This document shows positions 13,008 to 19,059 of a DNA stretch of 30,715 nucleotides, piece by piece. Under the pieces are notes generated by a model. The model did not search any database and was not told the DNA's origin. It was given only the letters and a program-made list of their open reading frames with translations. The stretch spans positions 1 to 30,715 of the forward strand of contig CAMUNZ010000006.1 of assembly GCA_947090385.1 (NCBI GenBank). The letters are read 5' to 3'. Each line of letters starts with the position of its first letter. Position 1 is the first letter of the stretch. Origin of the DNA: an uncultured Campylobacter sp. Lineage in GTDB: Bacteria > Campylobacterota > Campylobacteria > Campylobacterales > Campylobacteraceae. Made by a program: the position numbers and the translations under genes.

Positions 13008-14208
13008 AACACCGCGCTGGGCTTTGCCGTTGTTAAGAAAATGCCGCTATAAAGGAGCAAAAGGCGGACGCGGTAGCGGAAAATCGCATTTTTTTGCTGA
13101 ATTGTTAGTAGAAAGCGCTATTTTAAATCCAAGCTTAAAAGCCGTTTGCATAAGAGAAATTCAAAAGAGTTTAAAATATTCGTCAAAAATGCTAATAGAA
13201 AACAAAATTTCAGCCCTTGAGGTTGATGATTTTTTTGATATTACACAAAACGAAATAAGAGTAAAAAACGCAGATGGTTTGATAATCTTTCAAGGTATGC
13301 AAGACCACACAGCAGATAGTATAAAATCGCTTGAAGGCTTTGATTTAGCTTGGGTAGAAGAAGCGCAAAATTTAAGTAAAAAAAGCCTTGAATTGCTTCG
13401 CCCGACGATTAGAAAAGAAGGGAGTGAAATTTGGTTTTCTTGGAACCCAAAAAGCCCAAAAGATGCAGTAGATAGCTTTTTTATAAATGCAAATAAAAAA
13501 GATGATTTTATTTTGGTAAATGTAAATTATTACGATAATCCATTTTTACCAAAAACTTTGCTTGATGAGGCAAATTACGACAAAATAAACAATCCTTCAA
13601 GTTTTAATCATATTTGGCTAGGCGATTATAGACAAAATGACGAGGCTTTGATTTTTGCGGATAAGTTTATCATCGATGAGTTTGTAAGCGATGAAAATTT
13701 TAAAGATTATTACGGGCTTGATTTTGGATTTTCAAAAGACCCAACAGCTGGGATTAAAGCACTCATTAAAGATGATTATTTATTTATAGAATACGAAGCT
13801 GGAGCGATAAATTTAGAGCTTGATAAGACAGCCGATTTTTTAATCTCAAAAATCCCAAATATTCAAAATCAAGTTATAAGAGCAGATAGCGCAAGGCCCG
13901 AAAGCATAAGCTATTTAAAGCGCCACGGTTTGCCGTTTATAATCGCTGCAAAAAAGGGCAAAAACAGCATAATAGAAGGCATTGAGTTTATAAAAAGCTT
14001 TAAAAAAGTGATTATCCATCCGCGCTGCGTAAAGGCGGCAAATGAGTTTAGAAATTACGCCTATAAACAAGAGCGATTTAGCGGTGAAATTTTACCCGTC
14101 CCGCTTGATGAAAATAACCATTTTATAGATGCTTTGCGTTATGCAATCGAGCCGTTGATGCGAAATTTCAAGCCTTTTTCTTGCGCTTTAAGAAGGGAGA
14201 ATTTATGA
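12982..14208 (+). CDS. terL: Terminase large subunit (Terminase_3/PBSX type)
   Basis: This 408-residue packaging motor has a Walker A GGRGSGKS (residues 28-35), a Walker B with catalytic Glu in LAWVEEAQNL (about 120-130), coupling segment IWFSWNPKSP, and a C-terminal RNase H-like nuclease starting YYGLDFGFSKDPTAG (Asp near 246). The TTG at 12982 is the better start: AAAGGA sits six bases before it, while the ATG at 12997 has no ribosome site. It cuts and pumps DNA into the prohead through a portal; no portal gene follows, which is unusual. Confidence 0.95.
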   Translation: MTPQKMTIKTPRWALPLLRKCRYKGAKGGRGSGKSHFFAELLVESAILNPSLKAVCIREIQKSLKYSSKMLIENKISALEVDDFFDITQNEIRVKNADGLIIFQGMQDHTADSIKSLEGFDLAWVEEAQNLSKKSLELLRPTIRKEGSEIWFSWNPKSPKDAVDSFFINANKKDDFILVNVNYYDNPFLPKTLLDEANYDKINNPSSFNHIWLGDYRQNDEALIFADKFIIDEFVSDENFKDYYGLDFGFSKDPTAGIKALIKDDYLFIEYEAGAINLELDKTADFLISKIPNIQNQVIRADSARPESISYLKRHGLPFIIAAKKGKNSIIEGIEFIKSFKKVIIHPRCVKAANEFRNYAYKQERFSGEILPVPLDENNHFIDALRYAIEPLMRNFKPFSCALRRENL

Positions 14209-14489
14209 ATTTTAGAGATATTTTATTAAAAAATCCAGAAATGGCAAAATTTCTATTAGAAAATTACGCTGGGAAGAGGGTTTATATCCCGCTTTTAACC
14301 TTAAAAGATTTAGAAATAATCGAAAATTTAGAGCGTATGAAAAAAGCTGGGTATTCGGTAGAGCAAATGATAACCGCTTTAATCTCAAGCTACGAAATAG
14401 CAAATAAAAAAACAGCAAGAAGAAAAATTAAAAGATTTTTTGAGGTTTTTTATAAAAAGGATGGATTTTGCCAAAAAAGCGCCTTTTAA
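14205..14489 (+). CDS. Mor-like small DNA-binding protein (94 aa)
   Basis: The ATG at 14205 overlaps the TerL stop and has AAGGGAG eight bases upstream; the TTG at 14181 is not used. The sequence resembles the Mor/C activator family of Mu-like phages: ENYAGKRVYIPL, then LEIIENLERMKKAGYSVEQM and a HTH-like KKTARRKIKRFFE. Mor proteins activate middle or late promoters. In this phage it sits where the portal gene is expected. Mor-like is tentative; the YIP motif and spacing fit, but the C-terminal HTH is shorter than usual. Confidence 0.5.
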   Translation: MNFRDILLKNPEMAKFLLENYAGKRVYIPLLTLKDLEIIENLERMKKAGYSVEQMITALISSYEIANKKTARRKIKRFFEVFYKKDGFCQKSAF

Positions 14490-14527
14490 TTAAATAAAAT
14501 TCTTTCATTTTTAAAGAAAGGAAGAAG

Positions 14528-15460
14528 ATGACGGAGTTAAAAGATATTATCGTACCAGAAATTTTAAGCGATTTTATAGATAGCGGTTTGATGGAAAGCT
14601 CAGCCCTTTTAAAAAGTGAGATTATAAGGACAAATCCGCTTTTACAAGATTTAGCAAATAGCGGCGGATATTTTGTAGCGATGCCTTTTTGGAGCGATTT
14701 AAGCGGTGACGCTGAAGATGACGGCAAAGGATACAACGGCACGGCTTTAGATGTGGGGGATATCTCAGCAAGTAAAGAGATAGCAGGGAAAATTTTCAGA
14801 GCGAAATCATGGGGAGCGTCGGATTTTGCAAGTATTATAAGCGGTAAAAATATAATGCAAGTAATCGCCTCTAAAATTTCAAAATATTGGGCAAATGAGA
14901 TGCAAAAAGATTTATTTGCTAGTTTAAAGGGTGGTTTTGCAAAATTAGGAGAAACTCACACATTAGATAAAAGCGCAGAAGTTATAAGCGTAAATGATTT
15001 TATAGAAGGTTTTTCGTTGCTTGGTGATTTAGGAAATGAAATTTCTACGATTGCGATGCATTCGGCTGTATTTTGGAAGCTTAAACAAGAGCAAATGATA
15101 ACTTACGAAACTACAGAAGATAAATCGACGCAAATGCCTACATATTTAGGAAAAAACGTGATTGTAAGCGATAGTTTGCCATTTGAAACAAGCGGGAAAA
15201 TTTACACAACTTATTTATTTGCAAATGGCGCTATAAGTTACGCAAAAGTTGATGTAAAAAATAGCGTTGAAACGTTTAGAAAAAGCCTAGAAGGAATTGA
15301 CACGATTATAACAAGACAAGCTTACATACTTCATCCAAACGGATTAAGTTTAAAAAAGCAACTCCCTTCAAGAAAAGATTTAGAAAACGGCGCGAATTGG
15401 GAAAAAGCAAAAGATAATAAAGCTATTAAAATTTTAGCTATTAAACATAAGGTGGCGTGA
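14528..15460 (+). CDS. Major capsid protein, gp13-like coat family
   Basis: The 310-residue protein matches a widespread phage coat family: N-terminal LKDIIVPEILSDFIDSGLME, GGYFVAMPFWSDLSGDAED, then ISASKEIAGKIFRAKSWGAS, ASIISGKNIMQVI, YWANEMQKDLFASLKGGF and ISTIAMHSAVFWKLKQ. It has the HK97-like family length, without an obvious N-terminal scaffold (delta) domain, and there is no separate protease or scaffold gene. AAAGGAAG precedes the ATG. It forms the icosahedral shell. Confidence 0.88.
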   Translation: MTELKDIIVPEILSDFIDSGLMESSALLKSEIIRTNPLLQDLANSGGYFVAMPFWSDLSGDAEDDGKGYNGTALDVGDISASKEIAGKIFRAKSWGASDFASIISGKNIMQVIASKISKYWANEMQKDLFASLKGGFAKLGETHTLDKSAEVISVNDFIEGFSLLGDLGNEISTIAMHSAVFWKLKQEQMITYETTEDKSTQMPTYLGKNVIVSDSLPFETSGKIYTTYLFANGAISYAKVDVKNSVETFRKSLEGIDTIITRQAYILHPNGLSLKKQLPSRKDLENGANWEKAKDNKAIKILAIKHKVA

Positions 15461-15549
15461 TGACGTATGCAGAATTAATAAAACAAAAACAAGAAGAAGA
15501 AAAAAAGAAAAAAGAGAAAAAAGATGATAAACAAAATAAAGATAAATGA
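15460..15549 (+). CDS. Tiny highly charged peptide (29 aa)
   Basis: The ATG overlaps the capsid stop (TGATG). The peptide begins MTYAELIKQKQEEE and then is almost all Lys, Glu and Asp, ending NKDK. It overlaps the endolysin start by 26 bases. Translational coupling could carry ribosomes from capsid to endolysin, whose own ribosome site is weak. No family is known; the A-rich sequence makes chance possible. Confidence 0.4.
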   Translation: MTYAELIKQKQEEEKKKKEKKDDKQNKDK

Positions 15550-15958
15550 AGGCTTTAGAGCCTTTATTTATAAAGATACCTTAGGTTTTGAAACGATTGG
15601 ATATGGTTTTAAAGTTGATGATTTAACGCGCGACGAATTAGCCCTAAACGGTGGCAAAGTCGCCCCGATGAATGAAGAAATAGCTGAGAAAATTTTAATT
15701 TTAAAAATTCAAAAACTAGAAGAGAGTTTAAAAAAAGAGTTTCGCTTTTATGAAAATTTGCCACAAAATGTAAAAGAAGTTTTATTGGAAATGGCTTATC
15801 AAATGGGAATTTTAGGAGTTAAAAAATTTCGTAATACTTTGATATTTATCGAAAAAGGCGATTATAAAAGAGCTTACGAAAACGCACTTAAATCTTTATG
15901 GGCTAAACAAACGCCAAATAGAGCAAAAAAAGTTTTAGCTGGGCTTTTAAATGGTTGA
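15524..15958 (+). CDS. Endolysin, GH24 (T4/P22-type) lysozyme
   Basis: The 144-residue enzyme has the full GH24 catalytic triad with exact spacing: Glu9 in NEGF, Asp18 in YKDTLG and Thr24 in ETIGYG (E-x8-D-x5-T). C-terminal blocks LLEMAYQMGILGVKKFRNTL and WAKQTPNRAKKVL are typical. It cleaves the glycan strands of peptidoglycan at the end of infection. There is no signal or SAR sequence, so it needs a holin to reach the cell wall; the membrane protein at 16469 is the candidate. It overlaps the next gene by eight bases. Confidence 0.95.
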   Translation: MINKIKINEGFRAFIYKDTLGFETIGYGFKVDDLTRDELALNGGKVAPMNEEIAEKILILKIQKLEESLKKEFRFYENLPQNVKEVLLEMAYQMGILGVKKFRNTLIFIEKGDYKRAYENALKSLWAKQTPNRAKKVLAGLLNG

Positions 15959-16283
15959 GTTGATTTTAAATTTCTTTAGCAAAAAAATAAATTTTATTTT
16001 AATCTCTTTTTGTGCTTTTGTTTTTTTGTTTTTATTTTTTTCAAATTTGTTTTTAAATCATCAAAATGAGAGGTTAAAAAGCGAAATTGCGTCATTAGGG
16101 CAAAAAAATTTAATTTGTGATTTTAATTTGCAAAAACAAAACGAAGAGATTAAAAAACTAGAAAATAAAGAAATTTTAAAAGAAAATGAAACAGCAAAAA
16201 AAGTAGAAAAAATTTTTATAGAAGATAATTCAACGAGGGCGGAGCTAAATGCTTATAAAAAAATTTTTAATGCTAGCTTTTAG
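15951..16283 (+). CDS. Inner-membrane spanin subunit (Rz-like)
   Basis: The 110-residue protein has one N-terminal membrane helix (about residues 10-32, INFILISFCAFVFLFLFFSN) and then a periplasmic coiled coil rich in Glu, Lys and Asn to the end. This is the i-spanin layout, and the o-spanin candidate starts inside its 3' end in another frame. Together they bridge the inner and outer membranes and fuse them at lysis. Sequence similarity to Rz is low, as is usual; the call rests on architecture and position after the endolysin. Confidence 0.75.
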   Translation: MVELILNFFSKKINFILISFCAFVFLFLFFSNLFLNHQNERLKSEIASLGQKNLICDFNLQKQNEEIKKLENKEILKENETAKKVEKIFIEDNSTRAELNAYKKIFNASF

Positions 16284-16476
16284 TTTTTTTATTTTTTGTG
16301 GTTGTGGTGGAAAAAATTTGGAATATAAAAAAGTTTATATCCCTATAAAATGCCAAACGCAAATGCCAAATAAGCCAAAAAATAGGGGCGATTTTGCAAG
16401 CCATAAAAGATTTTTGATTTATCTTTTAGAGTGTGAAAACAGGCTTAAATTTTGTTTAGGATTAAAAAATGATTGA
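16249..16476 (+). CDS. Outer-membrane spanin lipoprotein (Rz1-like)
   Basis: The 75-residue protein has a signal peptide (MLIKKFLMLAFSFFIF) and a lipobox FCGC with lipid-bearing Cys19. A short mature part with four Pro and three further Cys follows. It starts in the last 35 bases of the i-spanin gene in another frame (GGAG before the ATG), as Rz1 overlaps Rz. It would sit in the inner leaflet of the outer membrane and bind the i-spanin coiled coil. The three mature cysteines are unusual and could form disulfides. Confidence 0.75.
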   Translation: MLIKKFLMLAFSFFIFCGCGGKNLEYKKVYIPIKCQTQMPNKPKNRGDFASHKRFLIYLLECENRLKFCLGLKND

Positions 16477-16753
16477 TGAAAATATAATTAACAGTGGGAG
16501 CGATTTTATCGCAAGAAGCGATAGCTGGGGAGTGTCTGCTTTATCTGTGTTTTTTGTTTTATTGCTTTTTGCGGTATTTGTTTTTTTATCTGTTTATGTG
16601 GTAAGAAATATTTCAAGAGTGGTAGAAAACAACACCGACGCATTAAATAGAAATATAGATAAAACAGATAGAAATTTCGACGATATTAAAAATAAACAAA
16701 ACGAAATTCATATCGATATAAAAGAAATTTTATTAAATACAAAGGATAAATAA
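16469..16753 (+). CDS. Single-TM membrane protein, holin candidate
   Basis: The 94-residue protein has a short polar N-terminus, one strong membrane helix (about 23-45, ALSVFFVLLLFAVFVFLSVY) and then an Asn/Asp/Lys-rich coiled coil (IDKTDRNFDDIKNKQNEIHI). AGGA precedes the ATG, which overlaps the o-spanin gene by eight bases. Its place among the lysis genes and the absence of another holin make it the best holin candidate. Single-TM holins exist, but no family is recognised. It could also be an XhlA-like anchor. Confidence 0.5.
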   Translation: MIDENIINSGSDFIARSDSWGVSALSVFFVLLLFAVFVFLSVYVVRNISRVVENNTDALNRNIDKTDRNFDDIKNKQNEIHIDIKEILLNTKDK

Positions 16754-17667
16754 TGGCAAGAGTTTTAGCAAAAACTGGTTTAAAAATCGCCTTAGAAAGT
16801 AAAGCCGGTGAGTTTGTAGAGCCCACAGAAGTTATAAAAATAACCTCAAATATAACGCCTAAAATAAAACTTGACGAGGTAGAAATCCCAAATTTTAGCT
16901 TTTATGGTGGCACGAAAGATGTTTTAACGATAGCCGATTGGGGACAGATGGAGATAGAAGCTTCAACTTGCCTTTATCCAGATTTAAAAATGTTTGAATC
17001 TCTTTTTGCGATGTGTAATTTAAAAGTAAAGTCAAACGACGACGCAAATACTGTTTTCGTGCCAGATACTCACGGCACAAAAACTGGTAGCGTTAGTTTG
17101 ATTTTGCCAGATAGAAGATTTTTGGGCGCTGGAGCTAAGGCTAGTTTTTCTATGAGCGCAAAAGTAGCAGATAAAATAGAAGTAAAATTTAACATAAAAG
17201 CAGCTTTTTGTGGCGAAGATATAGCGCCGCAAACTTTTGAAGATACAAAAGCACAAAGACCACTTTATATAGCAAGAGATATGCAAATGTCGATGGATAA
17301 CGAAGAGATAAACTTAAGCGAGTTTTCTTTTGAGATGGGAAACGAGATAAATTACGAAAAATTTACGAATATCGGCGAGTTTCATATGAGTGATTATGCG
17401 CCTAAAATCACGCTTAAAACAAGGCTTGAGAGTGGAAAAGAGAGTGGATTTGAGGCTTTTGCACATGGCAAAGTTTTCACAAATTTTATAGCTAGTTTTA
17501 CAGAAAGTGGTAGCTCTAGAGGTTTTGTTTTAAAGATACCTACATTAAAAGTAGCAAAAACGCCAGAATTTGTAGATTTGGACGGAATTTATGTATTAGA
17601 GAGAGAATTTATAGCCTTAAGCGATAAGGGCGATGATAATTTCGAATTGATTTATAACAAAATGTGA
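16753..17667 (+). CDS. Probable major tail tube protein
   Basis: The 304-residue, beta-rich protein starts MARVLAKTGLKIALESKAGE and has features of phage tube proteins: duplicated-looking blocks around IPNFSFYGGTKDVLTIADWG and FTNIGEFHMSDYAPKITLKT, and a core fold ending in FVLKIPTLKVAKTPEF. It precedes the chaperone pair and tape measure, the usual siphovirus order for the tube. At 304 residues it is longer than lambda gpV and may contain two related domains. It would form the tube wall of a non-contractile tail. AAAGGA precedes the ATG, which shares a base with the previous stop. Confidence 0.7.
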   Translation: MARVLAKTGLKIALESKAGEFVEPTEVIKITSNITPKIKLDEVEIPNFSFYGGTKDVLTIADWGQMEIEASTCLYPDLKMFESLFAMCNLKVKSNDDANTVFVPDTHGTKTGSVSLILPDRRFLGAGAKASFSMSAKVADKIEVKFNIKAAFCGEDIAPQTFEDTKAQRPLYIARDMQMSMDNEEINLSEFSFEMGNEINYEKFTNIGEFHMSDYAPKITLKTRLESGKESGFEAFAHGKVFTNFIASFTESGSSRGFVLKIPTLKVAKTPEFVDLDGIYVLEREFIALSDKGDDNFELIYNKM

Positions 17668-17674
17668 GAACAAA

Positions 17675-17968
17675 ATGGCAAGGTTAGAAAACGGACTTGA
17701 AACGATGGAGCTAGGCGTCACAAGCTGGAGGCTTATAATAAACGATAATTTCACGAAAGTTTATGCAAAAAGCGAAGTGGATGAGCTTTTAAAAGGAAAC
17801 GAACAAATAAGTTTTAAAGCGAAAGATTTTAAAGTAAATGGAGTTTTTGCCTTAAATGCTTTAAAAGTGGATTATAAAACAAAACCAAAGGCGCCAAATG
17901 GCTTTTTTAAAATAAATTTAAACGGCAAAGATGTAGCAGTGCCGTATTATGAAATCAAAAAGGATTAA
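17675..17968 (+). CDS. Hypothetical virion or tail-associated protein (97 aa)
   Basis: The start, LETMELGVTSWRLIINDNFT followed by KVYAKSEVDELL, resembles the short head-binding segment of tail-fibre-like phage proteins, where a TSW-x-x-INDNF motif is common. The rest is beta-rich (FKAKDFKVNGVFALNALKVD) and ends PYYEIKKD. It lies seven bases after the tail tube gene in the tail operon. Structural is likely; a precise role is not clear. Confidence 0.55.
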   Translation: MARLENGLETMELGVTSWRLIINDNFTKVYAKSEVDELLKGNEQISFKAKDFKVNGVFALNALKVDYKTKPKAPNGFFKINLNGKDVAVPYYEIKKD

Positions 17969-17970
17969 AA

Positions 17971-18465
17971 ATGATAACAAAATATAAAGTAGATTTTATA
18001 ATCGACGATGAAGTTTTTAAAATCGAGGTAAAAGACCCGAGCTTTCAAGAAAAAAAAGAGCTTGAAAACTTAACAGCAAAAAGCAAAGAAAAATTAGCAA
18101 ATTTTAACATCATAAATGCAAAAAAACAGACGATTTTAAATAAAATCGAGTATAAAAAAGAGCTTATAGAAATAAATAAAGAGCTTTTAAAAAGCAGTGA
18201 AAACAAAAGTGAAATTTTAAAAGAAAATAGAAAATTTTTGCAAGATATAGATGCATTAAGAGAAGAATTGACAAGCTTAAAAGATATTGATTTAAACGCT
18301 ATAAACGACGAATTAGAAGAGGCATTAAGCTTTAAAAACAACCTTTTAATTTTTGGCGACGATAAAGAAAGATTACTAAAAACGTTAAAAAATAAAGGCA
18401 TTTGCAATCAAAAATTTTGGGAGGTGCTATCAAAAGAAATCCAAAAAGAGCAAGAAAAAAAGTAA
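17971..18465 (+). CDS. Tail assembly chaperone, short form (gpG-like)
   Basis: The 164-residue protein has an N-terminal beta segment (YKVDFIIDDEVFKIEVKDPS) and a long Lys/Glu-rich coiled coil, then a helical end (LSKEIQKEQEKK). Its place between tube and tape measure is that of lambda gpG. The final codons AAA AAG, preceded by A and followed by TAA, form the slippery heptamer A-AAA-AAG (18456-18462). A -1 shift there leads into the overlapping frame and gives a predicted 259-residue fusion, as with G and GT. In lambda these chaperones hold the tape measure during tail assembly. Confidence 0.7.
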   Translation: MITKYKVDFIIDDEVFKIEVKDPSFQEKKELENLTAKSKEKLANFNIINAKKQTILNKIEYKKELIEINKELLKSSENKSEILKENRKFLQDIDALREELTSLKDIDLNAINDELEEALSFKNNLLIFGDDKERLLKTLKNKGICNQKFWEVLSKEIQKEQEKK

Positions 18466-18749
18466 AAAAGCTTTGTAAATTTGTATCGCAATTTCGAAAA
18501 AATAAAGAATTTGCGACCTTTAAAGATGAAAAAGAGAAGCAATTTTTACAAAGCATGGGCGTTGTGTTTTTGGAGGATGAATGGGAGATGAGGGTTGCCG
18601 AGATGTTTTTTTACTCATTGCAAAAAGAGAGCTTAAATTTTGAGTTTATAAGATGTTATTGCGACAAATTTGAGCTTGATATAGTAGAAATTTGGACGGT
18701 ATTAAACAGGCTTTTTAACGAATTAAACAAAAATTTATTTAAAGGTTAA
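18402..18749 (+). CDS. T-domain of the tail chaperone, made by -1 frameshift
   Basis: This open frame overlaps the previous gene by 64 bases and has no good start of its own: a TTG at 18402 without ribosome site and no ATG for 50 codons. The -1 slip at 18456-18462 joins residue 164 of the short form to VKKLCKFVSQFRKNKEF, adding 95 residues. The added part is helical with FLEDEWEMRVAEMFFYSL and FELDIVEIWTVLNRLF, a helix pattern common in phage tail chaperone T domains. In the lambda model the T domain recruits the tube protein. Confidence 0.65.
   Translation: MQSKILGGAIKRNPKRARKKVKKLCKFVSQFRKNKEFATFKDEKEKQFLQSMGVVFLEDEWEMRVAEMFFYSLQKESLNFEFIRCYCDKFELDIVEIWTVLNRLFNELNKNLFKG
18456..18462 (+). 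other. A-AAA-AAG slippery site for -1 frameshifting
   Basis: The heptamer is in the zero frame of the chaperone gene with codons AAA AAG, directly before the TAA at 18463. This is the most efficient bacterial -1 slip sequence, used in E. coli dnaX. After slipping, the next codon is GTA (18462-18464) and the frame stays open to 18749. I see no strong downstream stem-loop; the adjacent stop codon may itself stall the ribosome. Confidence 0.75.
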
Positions 18750-18757
18750 AAGATGAA

Positions 18758-19018
18758 TTATTTTTTTAATAAATCCAAAACAAATAGCATAAAAAAAGGC
18801 AATGCCAAAAAAGCAATTAGCAAGGTTTGTGTGCTAAGCTTTACGGAGCTATCTGGCAAAAATAAATTTAAAATTAAACCAAGAATAAACAAAAACGGAG
18901 CAAATAAAATCGCGCCAACAACTTTTATAAATAAATTTTTGCTTTTTAAAAACAAAATAGACAAGATAAAAAGTATAATTGAAGCTGTAAAAAATCCAAA
19001 ATTACCAACTAAAAACAT
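18758..19018 (-). CDS. Small membrane protein on the opposite strand (moron)
   Basis: This 86-residue protein has three probable membrane helices: FGFFTASIILFILSILFL, VVGAILFAPFLFILGLILNL and LLIAFLALPFFMLFVLDLL. A strong ribosome site (AAGGG, six bases before ATG) and a perfect TATAAT at 19043-19038 lie upstream on its own strand. It is oriented against the tail genes and sits between chaperone and tape measure. An independently promoted membrane protein in a late operon suggests a lysogenic gene, for example superinfection exclusion. The rightward 104-codon frame over the same bases is less convincing. Confidence 0.6.
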   Translation of the reverse strand: MFLVGNFGFFTASIILFILSILFLKSKNLFIKVVGAILFAPFLFILGLILNLFLPDSSVKLSTQTLLIAFLALPFFMLFVLDLLKK

Positions 19019-19037
19019 TTTTATCCCTTTTTATTTA

Positions 19038-19043
19038 ATTATA
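19038..19043 (-). promoter_or_regulatory. Promoter -10 of the reverse-strand membrane protein gene
   Basis: Read leftwards the sequence is TTTTTGA-TATAAT, a perfect -10 after a T-rich run, the form typical of Campylobacter sigma-70 promoters. The leader would be about 14 bases and carry AAGGG. Part of the promoter overlaps the start region of the tape measure gene. Confidence 0.6.
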
Positions 19044-19059
19044 TCAAAAACGAGACGCT

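Noticed and set aside
18045..18407. Leftward hydrophobic frames opposite tail genes (also 20249-20521 and 9949-10266)
   Set aside because: They lie wholly over well-supported genes rich in Lys/Glu codons, whose complement is hydrophobic by default, and none has promoter and ribosome-site support.
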